A stretch of 47,879 bases of DNA from JAUSNA01 sp964568885. GTDB lineage: Bacteria > Patescibacteriota > Microgenomatia > Levybacterales > GWA1-39-11. Numbering within the stretch: the stretch's first letter is position 1; the number at the start of each line of letters is the position of its first letter. The notes under the pieces are model-generated. The model did no database searches, was not told the origin of the DNA, and saw only the letters and a program-made list of their open reading frames with translations. Shown here one piece after another: positions 1 to 7,781 of this stretch. Position numbers and translations under genes: made by a program. The DNA lies in NCBI GenBank assembly GCA_964568885.1, contig CAZMSF010000007.1, forward strand, positions 1-47,879. Reading direction: 5' to 3'.

Positions 1-55
1 CTTGGGGGGCTTAGACATGCTCTTCACCCAGCTCCTAAAACTGTTAGTTTCATAA
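1..55 (+). CDS. secE: SecE preprotein translocase subunit, C-terminal end (partial)
   Basis: Only the last 17 codons are in the window, in frame from base 2, ending LGGLDMLFTQLLKLLVS and a TAA at 53-55. A Gly-Leu-Asp turn followed by a short hydrophobic amphipathic tail is the usual end of SecE, the small membrane subunit of the SecYEG channel. The position directly before nusG, with 3 bases between stop and start, is the classic secE-nusG-rplK-rplA order and is most of the evidence. The 5' part lies outside the window. Confidence 0.75.
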   Translation, partial: LGGLDMLFTQLLKLLVS

Positions 56-58
56 CTT

Positions 59-910
59 ATGGATGACACAAACCTAAAACAAAACGAAGAAGAAATGTCT
101 TTAGATGACATGATGGCCGAATCCCTTAAGGACGAGGCTGCTACTTCTGAAAGCAATGAAGAACCGTCTGAAACAGTAGTTGACGAGATTCAGGATTCAC
201 CTGAAGCGCCAAAAGAAGAAAGCGATGTTGTCGACCCTGCTCCGAATGAAGAACAGCAAACCCCTGAAACCGCTGAGGAAACAGCAAATGATATGATTGA
301 GGAGTCGGCAGCCGATTCTGTCGAGGAAGCAACAACCCCGGCTGAGGAAACAATACAAGCTGCAGCAATGCCTGCTCCAAAAGAATACAGAGGAAAATGG
401 TATATCGTTCACACCTATTCAGGACACGAAAATAAAGTTGCAAAAACTCTTATGCAAAGAGTCCAGGCAATGGGATTTGAAGAGAGAATTTTTGATGCGC
501 TTGTTCCAACAAGAGATACAATTCGGGTCCGCGGCGGTAAAAAGGAAACTATAAAGGAGAAAATTTTCCCCGGCTACATTTTGGTAAACATGGATTTGTC
601 CGATGAAGCATGGGTTCTTGTAAGAACCACTCCCGGTGTTACCTCATTTGTCGGCGCCCAAAACAAACCAACACCAATAAGAGACGACGAAGTCCAGGCA
701 ATTGTCGCGTTCGTTGGCCAAAAGGAGCCTGTTTACAAAGCACAATTCACCCAAGGAGAAGCGGTCAAAATTACAGACGGACCATTCTCGGACTTCTTGG
801 GAACCGTTGAGTCAATTGATGAAGCAAAAGGGAAAGTTAAAGTGCTTGTTTCTATCTTTGGAAGAGAAACACCCGTTGAACTTGACTTCCTTCAGGTTTC
901 GAAGATATAA
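59..910 (+). CDS. nusG: Transcription termination/antitermination factor NusG with long acidic N-terminal extension
   Basis: NusG binds RNA polymerase and links transcription to Rho or to the ribosome. The NGN domain starts near residue 112 (KWYIVHTYSGHENK) and carries the FPGYILV core. A KOW domain follows from about residue 228 (GEAVKITDGPFSDFLGTV) to the end. The family is usually about 180 residues; this protein has 283, because roughly 110 residues rich in Glu, Asp, Ala and Thr come first and look disordered. Internal Met codons at residues 13, 18 and 19 are possible later starts, but the acidic frame stays open throughout and the first ATG sits 3 bases after the secE stop, so I keep it. 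A terminator-like hairpin follows at 921-949. Confidence 0.95.
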   Translation: MDDTNLKQNEEEMSLDDMMAESLKDEAATSESNEEPSETVVDEIQDSPEAPKEESDVVDPAPNEEQQTPETAEETANDMIEESAADSVEEATTPAEETIQAAAMPAPKEYRGKWYIVHTYSGHENKVAKTLMQRVQAMGFEERIFDALVPTRDTIRVRGGKKETIKEKIFPGYILVNMDLSDEAWVLVRTTPGVTSFVGAQNKPTPIRDDEVQAIVAFVGQKEPVYKAQFTQGEAVKITDGPFSDFLGTVESIDEAKGKVKVLVSIFGRETPVELDFLQVSKI

Positions 911-920
911 TCACTGAAAT

Positions 921-949
921 AAAAAAAGGTAAGCAAAGCTTGCTTTTTT
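921..949 (+). terminator. A/T-flanked hairpin between nusG and rplK
   Basis: A-run, then AAGCAA-agc-TTGCTT, then a T-run. The symmetry means it could act on either strand. It may only partly reduce transcription into rplK, which has its own Shine-Dalgarno (AAAGGA at 961). Confidence 0.6.
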
Positions 950-974
950 CTAAAAGATAGAAAGGAATAAAAAA

Positions 975-1400
975 GTGGCGAAAAAAGTAAAAACATATAT
1001 TAAGTTAGCTATCAAAGGCGGCGAGGCAACTCCTGCACCACCTGTCGGTACCGCTTTGGGTCCCCATGGACTTCCCATCATGGAATTCGTGAAGGCTTTC
1101 AATGACAAAACCTCAGACCAGAAAGGGATTTTGCTCCCTGTTGTTATTTCCGTATACGAAGACAGAACCTTCTCGTTCATCGTCAAAAAACCGCCGATGT
1201 CAGAACTTATCAAAATGGAGCTTAAAATTGACAAAGGCTCACAAAAGCCAGGCCGGGAAGTTGCAGCAACATTGACGAAAGAACAAATTCTTAACGTTGC
1301 AAGAAAGAAAATGGACGACTTGAACACAAAAGATGACGAAATGGCGTCAAGAATTGTAAAAGGGACCGCCCGCTCGATGGGTATTAAGGTTCAAGAATAA
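975..1400 (+). CDS. rplK: 50S ribosomal protein L11
   Basis: L11 is a component of the large-subunit GTPase-associated centre, binding 23S rRNA. The 141-residue length is normal. The N-terminal domain has the Pro-rich PAPPVGTALGPHG loop and the C-terminal rRNA-binding domain begins near residue 70 (FSFIVKKPP). The start is GTG at 975, with AAAGGA centred about 12 bases upstream. It sits between nusG and rplA, the standard order. Confidence 0.97.
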   Translation: MAKKVKTYIKLAIKGGEATPAPPVGTALGPHGLPIMEFVKAFNDKTSDQKGILLPVVISVYEDRTFSFIVKKPPMSELIKMELKIDKGSQKPGREVAATLTKEQILNVARKKMDDLNTKDDEMASRIVKGTARSMGIKVQE

Positions 1401-1403
1401 GAG

Positions 1404-1500
1404 GTTAACATACCGCTAACTCTCGCTCAAATAGCCAACTGGCAATTTGAGCAGAGACTCTCGGTATAACGCTCGCTCAAGGACTTATATTATAGAAAGG
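1404..1500 (+). promoter_or_regulatory. Conserved structured leader upstream of rplA (copy 1 of a two-copy element)
   Basis: A long hairpin: outer stem ATACCG (1410-1415) with CGGTAT (1462-1467), then CTCT/AGAG, then GCTCAAAT (1425-1432) with ATTTGAGC (1445-1452), and an inner GCC-AACT-GGC. A conserved linker CAAGGACTTA and ATTATAGAAAGG follows, where the AGAAAGG is the rplA Shine-Dalgarno. The same arrangement lies upstream of rpmG (31482-31578, minus strand) at exactly the same distance from the start codon. Paired changes (C-G to U-A, G-C to U-A) keep the stem. Inferred to be a cis-acting ribosomal-protein leader RNA; I do not recognise it as a known class. Confidence 0.65.
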
Positions 1501-1510
1501 AGCTCGCATT

Positions 1511-2386
1511 ATGGGAAAAATAAGAATAAAAGCATTTGACGAAACCTCTCCTGAAGAGGAAGCAAAATTGAAGGCAAAAAAAGAGGCAAAAAGAGCTGAG
1601 AAAGCAGCAAAAAAGGCTGCGGCAACTCCTGTCGTAGAGGCTGCCGAAACCGTTGAAACACCCTCTCAGACCGTTACAACAGCCAACGATGAAGTTGTTA
1701 CTGCAGAAGGCACAGTTGTAACAGCAAATGAAACGGTCGAGGAATCCTCAGAAAAACCTGCTAAAAAAGCAAAGAAAGAGAAGTTCGCAAAAGCCAAAAT
1801 CAAAGTTGAATCAAAAAGACATAAAGAGAACCAGACGCTCGTTTCCAAAACTCAGGCGTACTCTCTTGACCAAGCTCTTCAAGCGCTCAAAAAGTTCAAA
1901 ACATCGAAATTTGACGAGACTGTTGAGCTTCATATCAACACGCGTGAAAAAGGAATCAGCGGGCAGGTTGTGCTTCCGCACGGAACAGGAAAAACATTGG
2001 TCATTAAAATCGCGGATGACACGATATTGGGAGAAGTTGCGAAAGGAAAAATCAATTTTGACATTCTCGTTGCAACCCCCCAAATGATGCCACAATTAGC
2101 CCGGGTTGCAAAGATTCTCGGTCCCCGTGGGCTCATGCCCAATCCAAAAAATGGAACTATTGCCGAAAATCCTGAAGAAGCGGTAAAAAAGCTTTCCGGT
2201 GGTCAAGTTAGCTATAAAACAGAAAGCGACGCCCCGATAATACATGCAATTGTCGGAAAAGTCAGTTTTGAAGATAACAAATTAAAAGATAACGTAAAAA
2301 CCTTCCTTTCAAGCGTCGGAACCGAAAAGATTGCTTCTGTTACCCTTAAGTCCACAATGAGCCCGGCAATTCGCCTGAGCCTCTAA
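1511..2386 (+). CDS. rplA: 50S ribosomal protein L1 with N-terminal extension and shortened domain II
   Basis: L1 forms the mobile L1 stalk of the large subunit. The core starts near residue 100 and has the signatures VVLPHGTGKT and ILGPRGLMPNPKNGT. Two oddities are visible. About 95 extra residues precede the core, first Lys/Ala/Glu-rich and then Thr/Val-rich, and look like low-complexity sequence. The middle domain between the HGTG and NFDILVATP motifs is also about 15-20 residues shorter than in E. coli L1. The start at 1511 has AGAAAGGAG 8 bases upstream. The gene is preceded by the structured leader at 1404-1500, which may autoregulate it. Confidence 0.95.
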   Translation: MGKIRIKAFDETSPEEEAKLKAKKEAKRAEKAAKKAAATPVVEAAETVETPSQTVTTANDEVVTAEGTVVTANETVEESSEKPAKKAKKEKFAKAKIKVESKRHKENQTLVSKTQAYSLDQALQALKKFKTSKFDETVELHINTREKGISGQVVLPHGTGKTLVIKIADDTILGEVAKGKINFDILVATPQMMPQLARVAKILGPRGLMPNPKNGTIAENPEEAVKKLSGGQVSYKTESDAPIIHAIVGKVSFEDNKLKDNVKTFLSSVGTEKIASVTLKSTMSPAIRLSL

Positions 2387-2414
2387 TTTGCGTCCCTATT
2401 GTATAATACGTTAA

Positions 2415-3077
2415 ATGAGAAAAACAGTTGTCGCTGTTTTTGCACATCCAGACGATGAGGCTCTCGGCCCCGCGGGTACTTTGGCCAAATTCTCAAAAAC
2501 TCACGACGTTCATCTCGTATGCATCACCGATGGGCAAGCCGGTAAAAATAGCTTAAAAAATTCCGCAACAGAACTTTCAAAAGTGCGAAAACAGGAACTT
2601 TTTGAGTCTGCAAAAATTTTGGGAATCAAAAAAATACACTGCCTTGGTTTTGTGGATGGCACCCTTTCCAACAACCTCTACCATGAAGTAGCCAAAAAAA
2701 TTAAAAAAAAACTTCTACAGCTAAAACCCGAGGTCGTCATCACTTTTGAGCCTCATGGCATTTCAGGGCATATCGACCATATCGCAGTAACATTCATCAC
2801 TACGTATGTGGTAAAACAACTCCCCTTCATAAAAAATCTCTACTACTACTGCCTTACTCTTAAAGAACGGGGAATGATGCCTGAAAATTACTTTGTCTAT
2901 TTTCCGGATGGGTATAAAAAAAATGAAATTGATTGGGAGGTTGACATAACCGATGTGTGGAACACAAAAGTTAAGGCAATGAATGCACATGCGTCGCAAA
3001 AACACGATGCAAAAACAGTTCAAAAAGCATTTAAAGATTTGCCTAAAAAAGAATACTTCCTAAAATTCCAAAGATAA
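2415..3077 (+). CDS. LmbE/PIG-L family N-acetylglucosamine deacetylase
   Basis: Zinc-dependent deacetylase of the PIG-L/LmbE family, whose members remove acetyl from GlcNAc-type substrates such as cell-wall or thiol precursors. The metal-binding AHPDDE motif is at residues 10-15 and the second motif GHIDH is near residue 118; 220 residues is the usual size. The substrate cannot be read from the sequence. A perfect -10 box TATAAT (2402-2407) ends 7 bases before the ATG with no Shine-Dalgarno, so the message is probably leaderless. It is not obviously in an operon with rplA. Confidence 0.88.
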   Translation: MRKTVVAVFAHPDDEALGPAGTLAKFSKTHDVHLVCITDGQAGKNSLKNSATELSKVRKQELFESAKILGIKKIHCLGFVDGTLSNNLYHEVAKKIKKKLLQLKPEVVITFEPHGISGHIDHIAVTFITTYVVKQLPFIKNLYYYCLTLKERGMMPENYFVYFPDGYKKNEIDWEVDITDVWNTKVKAMNAHASQKHDAKTVQKAFKDLPKKEYFLKFQR

Positions 3078-3091
3078 TATACATAATGTAT

Positions 3092-3120
3092 TTGTCTTTT
3101 TGCGCTCAAACCCTTATAAT
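3092..3120 (+). promoter_or_regulatory. Sigma70-type promoter of the first GC-rich cassette
   Basis: TTGTCT (3092-3097), a 17-base spacer, then TATAAT (3115-3120). Transcription would start near 3127 and run into the cassette genes through a roughly 80-nt leader that holds a CCCCTC...GAGGGG hairpin (about 3139-3164). Confidence 0.6.
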
Positions 3121-3208
3121 CTCCACCACGGGTTAAGGGCCCCCTCGTCAAATGCATGGAGGGGGAACCCTCCGTGTACTTTGACAGACTGGTCAGAAAG
3201 GAGCAATT

Positions 3209-3466
3209 GTGGGTGCAAGCATCCTGGTTCACGTTGTGTGCAGTCGTGGCAATCAAGAGAATGTCTATGACGCACTCGAGCGGTGGTCCGTCCAAGGAGT
3301 CGTGCGAAACGAATTATGGCTCTCCCAGACAAAAGGAGCCAATGACGTTTTTGCCATCTTCACGGCCGACGAACCTAACGTCATCGAAGCGTTCGCCGAA
3401 GCAGTACCGCGGTACCTGCAAAAACGCTTCTACGATGAAATCAACTCATACCCTTGGATGAACTGA
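3209..3466 (+). CDS. Hypothetical 85-residue protein, possible ACT/RAM-like fold (GC-rich cassette 1)
   Basis: The start is GTG at 3209 with AAAGGAG 7 bases upstream. The pattern is a beta strand (ASILVHVVCS), a helix (NQENVYDALERWS), two strands (VRNELWLSQT, DVFAIFTA), then a helix (VIEAFAEAVPRYL). This beta-alpha-beta-beta-alpha layout resembles the ligand-binding RAM domain of Lrp/AsnC proteins or a dimeric alpha-beta barrel, but no HTH is attached; that reading is a guess. GC content and codon use are clearly higher than in the flanking LmbE and pgk genes. It is followed 85 bases later by a second small gene with the same start-site style. Confidence 0.65.
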   Translation: MGASILVHVVCSRGNQENVYDALERWSVQGVVRNELWLSQTKGANDVFAIFTADEPNVIEAFAEAVPRYLQKRFYDEINSYPWMN

Positions 3467-3551
3467 GGGTACCAGGGAGAAACTTGAGACACTCCTATCA
3501 ATTCGCCCGCAGCATCCGTGCTGCACAAAAACCCCCGCTCAGGAGAAACTC

Positions 3552-3764
3552 GTGGCACAACAACATCCGTATGCTCATCTGCGTGCAATCCTCAATGAGG
3601 ACGAGCACGTCAATGGGCATCATCACGAAAGCGCGTGGACATACAGCCCCCGGAACGACGGGCGCATCAGCTGGGCGACCATTGGCGCACTTGCAGTCGG
3701 GCTTACGCTTGACACCCTTATCGTTTTCGGAGCCGTGAAGCTCTTCCGTAAGCTCGTTCGCTGA
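3552..3764 (+). CDS. Hypothetical small His-rich membrane protein (GC-rich cassette 1)
   Basis: A 70-residue protein starting at GTG 3552 with AGGAG 6 bases upstream, the same initiation style as the other cassette genes. The N-terminal half is hydrophilic with HVNGHHHES. Residues about 40-62 (ISWATIGALAVGLTLDTLIVF) form one membrane segment, and a basic tail FRKLVR follows. No family recognised. A GC-rich hairpin at 3794-3812 closes the cassette. An overlapping frame from 3454 is also open, but it has neither the membrane segment nor a comparable start site. Confidence 0.6.
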   Translation: MAQQHPYAHLRAILNEDEHVNGHHHESAWTYSPRNDGRISWATIGALAVGLTLDTLIVFGAVKLFRKLVR

Positions 3765-3793
3765 CCAGTTCCTCCCCTCGGGGACCCTACAAT

Positions 3794-3812
3794 GGGTTCC
3801 CGGGGGGAACCC
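3794..3812 (+). terminator. GC-rich hairpin ending cassette 1
   Basis: GGGTTCCC (3794-3801) pairs with GGGAACCC (3805-3812). No clear T-run follows, so the terminator call rests on its position and stability. Confidence 0.45.
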
Positions 3813-3826
3813 TACAGATTTTCGTG

Positions 3827-3937
3827 GTTATTGAATACCTCAAGAATACCGCGATATGAAGTGAACGGATGAATTGAGGAGGAAAAACATCTTCTATTCC
3901 AGGAATACTCAAGCACTAGCTTGGGGAAGATGTTATT
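3827..3937 (+). repeat. Dispersed palindromic repeat, copy 1
   Basis: This matches the reverse complement of 37165-37305. Shared blocks are GTTATT.AATACCTCAAGAA, GAATTGAGGAGGAAAAACAT, AGGAATAC, and AGCTTGGGGAAGATGTTAT or its equivalent. AACATCTTC near 3886 pairs with GAAGATGTT near 3925, closing a stem-loop. It fills the gap after cassette 1 and reaches the pgk stop codon, so both copies sit downstream of genes. It looks like a non-autonomous IS200/IS605- or REP-type element; no transposase is present in the window. Confidence 0.65.
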
Positions 3938-5105
3938 TTTTGAGTGCTTCAATTCCGGGAAGCGTTCCGTTTTCGATATATTCAAGCATCGCCCCGCCGC
4001 CCGTTGAAATATGGGTAATTGTATCCAAATATTCCTTTTTTGAAATCGCAGCCAGTGTATCGCCACCACCGACTATCGAGGTAAGATCCTTATTCTGAGC
4101 TATTGTGTAATATAAAAAATCGGTTCCCCGACCGTATTCCGGGTTTTCCATATATCCGACAGGTCCATTCCAGATGAGTGTTTTTGAAGAAAGAATCGCT
4201 TTTGCATAATCGGCTTGAGCTTCAGGACCGATATCAAGAATCGTATCGTGCGCCTCTACTTCCGAAATCTTTTTGACCACACTATCATTTCCTTCTTTGC
4301 TTCCCACCACTACATCCCGCGGAAGGAGAATTTTCGTTTTTTTCTCTTTTGCGTGCCTGACTATCCTCTTTACATCATCAACCATCTCGCGTTCACATAA
4401 ACTCTTTCCAACAGGATATCCCAAAGCAAACAACAGTGTATTCGCCAAACCCCCACCGAGGATTAAATAATCGGCAATCTCTGTCAAACGGAATAATAAT
4501 TTCAATTTTGTCGAAACTTTCGCTCCCCCAATAATCGCAGCGAAAGGATGCTTGGGGTGCTTGAGCGCATGTCCGATTGTTTCAACTTCCCGCTCCATTA
4601 AGAGTCCGCCGAAATGAGGCAATAATTTTGGAACTTCGGTAATTGAAGCACAATTCCTGTGAGATACTCCAAATGCATCATTGACATATACGTCGGCAAG
4701 AGAAGCCAATTTTTTTGCAAAATCATGATTTGCCTCCTCTTCCTCTTTGTAGAACCGGATATTCTCAAGAATAACAATTTCTCCATATTTTTGTTCTTCA
4801 AATATTTTTTGTGCTCCCTCCGACATAAAATCATCGACCACTGTAAGTTTTACATGGGATAAATATTTGTGGAGACGTTTTGCAATGGGACGCAAAACCA
4901 TCTTGTCATCCCACCCGTCCGGTCTTCCTAAATGGGAAACAATAATAAGTTTATTGTTATCTTTTAATAACTTTGAAATTGTCGGGAGAGTTGAGCGGAT
5001 ACGTTCATCATCTGTGATACGGTTCCCTTTCATTGAAACATTGAAATCAACCCTGAGAAGCACTTTTTTGTGCCTGATATGCGCCTTGTCGATGTAGATT
5101 ATCAT
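3933..5105 (-). CDS. pgk: Phosphoglycerate kinase
   Basis: Transfers phosphate between 1,3-bisphosphoglycerate and ADP in cytosolic glycolysis. At 390 residues it is full length. Signatures: VLLRVDFNV near residue 16, substrate-binding SHLGRP near 58, WNGPVGYMENPEYGRGT near 312, and the C-terminal nucleotide loop GGGDTLAA...STGGGAMLEYI. The ATG at 5105 overlaps the aldolase stop by 4 bases (ATGA), so the two genes are translationally coupled as a glycolytic operon. The stop abuts a dispersed palindromic repeat. Confidence 0.97.
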   Translation of the reverse strand: MIIYIDKAHIRHKKVLLRVDFNVSMKGNRITDDERIRSTLPTISKLLKDNNKLIIVSHLGRPDGWDDKMVLRPIAKRLHKYLSHVKLTVVDDFMSEGAQKIFEEQKYGEIVILENIRFYKEEEEANHDFAKKLASLADVYVNDAFGVSHRNCASITEVPKLLPHFGGLLMEREVETIGHALKHPKHPFAAIIGGAKVSTKLKLLFRLTEIADYLILGGGLANTLLFALGYPVGKSLCEREMVDDVKRIVRHAKEKKTKILLPRDVVVGSKEGNDSVVKKISEVEAHDTILDIGPEAQADYAKAILSSKTLIWNGPVGYMENPEYGRGTDFLYYTIAQNKDLTSIVGGGDTLAAISKKEYLDTITHISTGGGAMLEYIENGTLPGIEALKK

Positions 5106-6460
5106 GGCAGAAGTGTCGGCTCACCAATGTACTCGCGGACTGTGTGAGCCGTACCTATAATGTTGAGTTTCTGAAATAACACCTCAAGCTGCTCGGAAAG
5201 CTTTTTTCTGACAACTTCTTTGTCGGTCTCGGACATTAACCACATCTCTTTCTTGAATGGTCCAACAGCTTTTTTTCTCAATTTGTAGAGGAATTGCTCA
5301 TCACTCCATCCTTCTTCCCGTTCATTTTGCAGTGAGGAAGTGACATACTCATACATTTTATTGCGCAATTCTTCCGGCACTGTGTCGAAAATAATGCTCA
5401 AAAAACCCGTCGCCAAATGGATCTCAACAGTTCCGGCTTCAGGGAATTTATCAAACATTTCATTAGGTAGGGTTGATGCTCCATGCTGAACAGGCCCGGC
5501 CAAGTGATATTTTTCGCGGGCAACCTCACCGATACTTTTTAGGACATTAAAATCGACTTTTACCTCTTTCAGTGTTCCGTCGGGATTGGGAACTCCGCCG
5601 TGGCTGGTTCCGGTCTGAACGCTTACTTTTGAAATGATATTGAGATTGTCATTTGAAAGCTTATCCAAATAGCCGCTCATAAATGCCTCAAAGTCCTCAA
5701 CGTCGGAATTTTTATCTCCAATGTGTCCAATCTCTCCTCCAATAGCGACCGTTATCCCGGCAGGTTGCATAGAGCGGATAAATTTTGTGAGAAGGGCGGT
5801 CATCTCAAAATTTTCTTTTTGCTGTTCATCTTTTGTCGGAAGTGAAAGGTCAACCAAAGTTGACGCGTCAATATCGATGTTGTAAAAGGAGGCAGCCAAA
5901 GCATCCTTTATCGAAAGCTCAATTTCATCTATCTGACCTTGCGGATACTCTTTATATTTCTCCGTGTTGAATTGATAGTGGTCCCCCTGCAAAAAGACCG
6001 GACCCCGGTACCCCTCCTTAATAGCAGCGGCCAGAACACAAACAGCAACTTCATCTTGGTTCTGCATGGTATACACCATTTCACTTCTGGATATTTCAAA
6101 GATGAAAGCGGAGGCTTCATGAACTATCGCTTTTTTAAATACTTCGCGTGCAAAATCGTATGTTATTGCCCTGGTATTCATTGCAGGGACGGTAAATCCT
6201 TTTACCTCATCTTCTCCAAATGCCTGATATAAAGGGAAAATTGAAGCAGGAAAAATCCCAAGAGCCCTCGCTAGCTTTCTTATGTAAACGCGGGAGAGAT
6301 GTCTTACTTGCGAATCATCGGATAGAACGGCGGAATATATAAGATAGTCGATGCCAAACTCCTGGAGTTTTCCTTCATCCTTAATTGAAATATCTTCATC
6401 GTTCATAAGAACGACATCGGAAAGATTTTGATCAAGCTCAGCTACACTCTGAAAAATCAT
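5102..6460 (-). CDS. Class II (zinc) fructose-bisphosphate aldolase family protein
   Basis: Reversible cleavage of fructose-1,6-bisphosphate to two triose phosphates. Visible motifs are GFTVPAMNTRAI, the metal-binding QGDHYQF near residue 157, GGEIGHIG near 240, VQTGTSHGG, and HGASTLP near 323. About 90 N-terminal residues precede the aldolase core, making it longer than typical enzymes of 300-360. I start at ATG 6460 rather than 6490, because TTGACT (6495-6500) and a -10-like TACTCT (6471-6476) place the promoter across the longer start. It is the first gene of an operon with pgk. A second, unrelated class I aldolase lies at 29197-30141. Confidence 0.9.
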   Translation of the reverse strand: MIFQSVAELDQNLSDVVLMNDEDISIKDEGKLQEFGIDYLIYSAVLSDDSQVRHLSRVYIRKLARALGIFPASIFPLYQAFGEDEVKGFTVPAMNTRAITYDFAREVFKKAIVHEASAFIFEISRSEMVYTMQNQDEVAVCVLAAAIKEGYRGPVFLQGDHYQFNTEKYKEYPQGQIDEIELSIKDALAASFYNIDIDASTLVDLSLPTKDEQQKENFEMTALLTKFIRSMQPAGITVAIGGEIGHIGDKNSDVEDFEAFMSGYLDKLSNDNLNIISKVSVQTGTSHGGVPNPDGTLKEVKVDFNVLKSIGEVAREKYHLAGPVQHGASTLPNEMFDKFPEAGTVEIHLATGFLSIIFDTVPEELRNKMYEYVTSSLQNEREEGWSDEQFLYKLRKKAVGPFKKEMWLMSETDKEVVRKKLSEQLEVLFQKLNIIGTAHTVREYIGEPTLLP

Positions 6461-6557
6461 AGTACTATCCAGAGTACAGGAGAAAGGCAAAGCCAGTCAA
6501 GTGCGGCAATCACAGACACCAAAAAACCGGGTCCGATATTGTCAATTCCCGTATGAC

Positions 6558-6587
6558 TTGAACATTCCACGAATTAGCGTGTATAAT
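6558..6587 (+). promoter_or_regulatory. Sigma70-type promoter upstream of cassette 2
   Basis: TTGAAC (6558-6563), an 18-base spacer, then TATAAT (6582-6587). The 6461-6799 stretch has no gene I can support; it holds the divergent aldolase promoter, this promoter and the inverted repeat at 6703-6755. The predicted leader is about 200 nt. Confidence 0.55.
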
Positions 6588-6702
6588 ATCAGGTTTTTGC
6601 AAAAAAAAGATTGGCTTGTTGCGTGCCAAAAATTATTTTTTTGCCGTTCTTTGAAAATTTAGATCACGCCTCACGTTCACCTATTCCAATTTGCCGGAAT
6701 AT

Positions 6703-6755
6703 CTTGAAGATGGCTTTTTGGCTGCTATTTTTGTTGCTGAAAAGCCATCTTCAAG
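6703..6755 (+). repeat. Perfect 16-bp inverted repeat in the cassette 2 leader
   Basis: CTTGAAGATGGCTTTT (6703-6718) is matched exactly by AAAAGCCATCTTCAAG (6740-6755) across a 21-base loop. It lies between the promoter and the first cassette gene, so it may act as a leader structure or attenuator rather than the end of a gene. Confidence 0.7.
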
Positions 6756-6799
6756 CTGAACGAGAGGACAGTTTGGAAAAAATATGGCTGGAGTAATTC

Positions 6800-7246
6800 A
6801 TGGCAGTTTGGAAAAAAGAGGAGGAAAAGGATACCCCGACAGCTGACTGGTTCGCGTCGCTCCTGAAGGGGGGCGGTTTTGAACCTGAAGAGCTCTGGAC
6901 ACAGGGTCCGACCCACCTCGCCCGCGCCGGCGGATTCGTATTCCGCCTTGCCCGAAATCACATCGAAGCGACCGGAAAGGTCTCAGCAGGCGTTCGGGTA
7001 GCGCTTCTCAGGCGAAACGCTCACTCCCTCACCGAATTGTACGACGACGGCCTAACGGTCGTCTTCAAGGCACCGGATGCGCTAGGAACGTTTCGCAACC
7101 TTCTCGACCACAGTGACGTGCTGACCGAGGCTCTCCGGCGACGGATGGCTCGAGCTTACGCCCGCGGCGAAGAAGAGATAAGGAAAGGGCGCCCTCTTCC
7201 ACACAACGAGGACTTTCCCTTCGTACCCGCCAGGAGCATTGCATGA
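6800..7246 (+). CDS. Hypothetical protein (GC-rich cassette 2, first gene)
   Basis: A 148-residue soluble-looking protein, Arg- and Ala-rich, with no signal peptide or membrane segment. The start ATG has GGAG 7 bases upstream. Secondary structure appears mostly helical; the C-terminal half (LTEALRRRMARAYARGEEEIRKG) is a charged helix. Not recognised. Its last bases overlap the next start (ATGA at 7243), implying translational coupling. Codons are far more GC-rich than in pgk or the downstream surface genes, suggesting transfer. Confidence 0.65.
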   Translation: MAVWKKEEEKDTPTADWFASLLKGGGFEPEELWTQGPTHLARAGGFVFRLARNHIEATGKVSAGVRVALLRRNAHSLTELYDDGLTVVFKAPDALGTFRNLLDHSDVLTEALRRRMARAYARGEEEIRKGRPLPHNEDFPFVPARSIA

Positions 7247-7467
7247 GCGGCAACGACCAACGGCCAACGTGCCCTCCGGTCGCTGACGACTTTCATGGAA
7301 GCGACAACTCCCTCCGCCTTCCCACCTGCTTCAACGAAGAGTTGGGAACTTGTAAGACCAGCTTCCCCCTGCTGCTTTGTGCTGCCATCCACCGGATGCA
7401 GGAATCACAGCAGTGTGGTCGCCCGGATTATCCCCCGGCCCTGGAAACGGTCGACACCCACTCCTAA
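7243..7467 (+). CDS. Hypothetical small Cys-containing protein (cassette 2)
   Basis: A 74-residue ORF whose ATG overlaps the previous stop by 4 bases, with AGGAG 6 bases upstream. It has five cysteines spread along the chain (CPP, TCF, TCK, LCAA, QCG) and no clear membrane span beyond a short FPLLLCAAI patch. The start site and coupling support it as real; the sequence matches no family I know. Confidence 0.5.
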   Translation: MSGNDQRPTCPPVADDFHGSDNSLRLPTCFNEELGTCKTSFPLLLCAAIHRMQESQQCGRPDYPPALETVDTHS

Positions 7468-7510
7468 CAGGCGTCAAGCCGTACAAGGTTCTCCCACGAG
7501 GAGGAATTAC

Positions 7511-7777
7511 GTGGGGATAGAATCCGTCATAGGGAGAGTGGTTTTCACCGCTCTCATCTTCGCGCTGACCATTATTTTCGCCTTCCTGCCTCAGCGCAGG
7601 GAGAAGAAGAAACGGCAGCGTGACCGCCTATTCACACAAAGTCTGGCACGACAACACCTCGCACGTTCGCGCCGGAACAACAACGGAAGCGTTGATGGGA
7701 GGAGCGTTCCCTCCAACGTTCTGATGCTAATAAGTCAGGACACGAAAGGCGGCGAGGCCAACGACACCGTGATCTAA
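7511..7777 (+). CDS. Hypothetical small membrane protein (cassette 2)
   Basis: The frame is open from 7295, but the supported start is GTG at 7511 with GAGGAG 7 bases upstream, giving 88 residues. One N-terminal membrane helix (residues about 7-26, VVFTALIFALTIIFAFL) is followed by a strongly basic stretch QRREKKKRQRDR and a polar tail, the topology of a small inner-membrane protein with a cytoplasmic tail. The layout of a soluble gene followed by a small membrane protein is shared with cassette 1. Confidence 0.6.
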   Translation: MGIESVIGRVVFTALIFALTIIFAFLPQRREKKKRQRDRLFTQSLARQHLARSRRNNNGSVDGRSVPSNVLMLISQDTKGGEANDTVI

Positions 7778-7781
7778 GTTC

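Noticed and set aside
3454..3738. Alternative frame overlapping the cassette 1 membrane gene
   Set aside because: No membrane segment or comparable Shine-Dalgarno at its first start; the 3552 frame has both.
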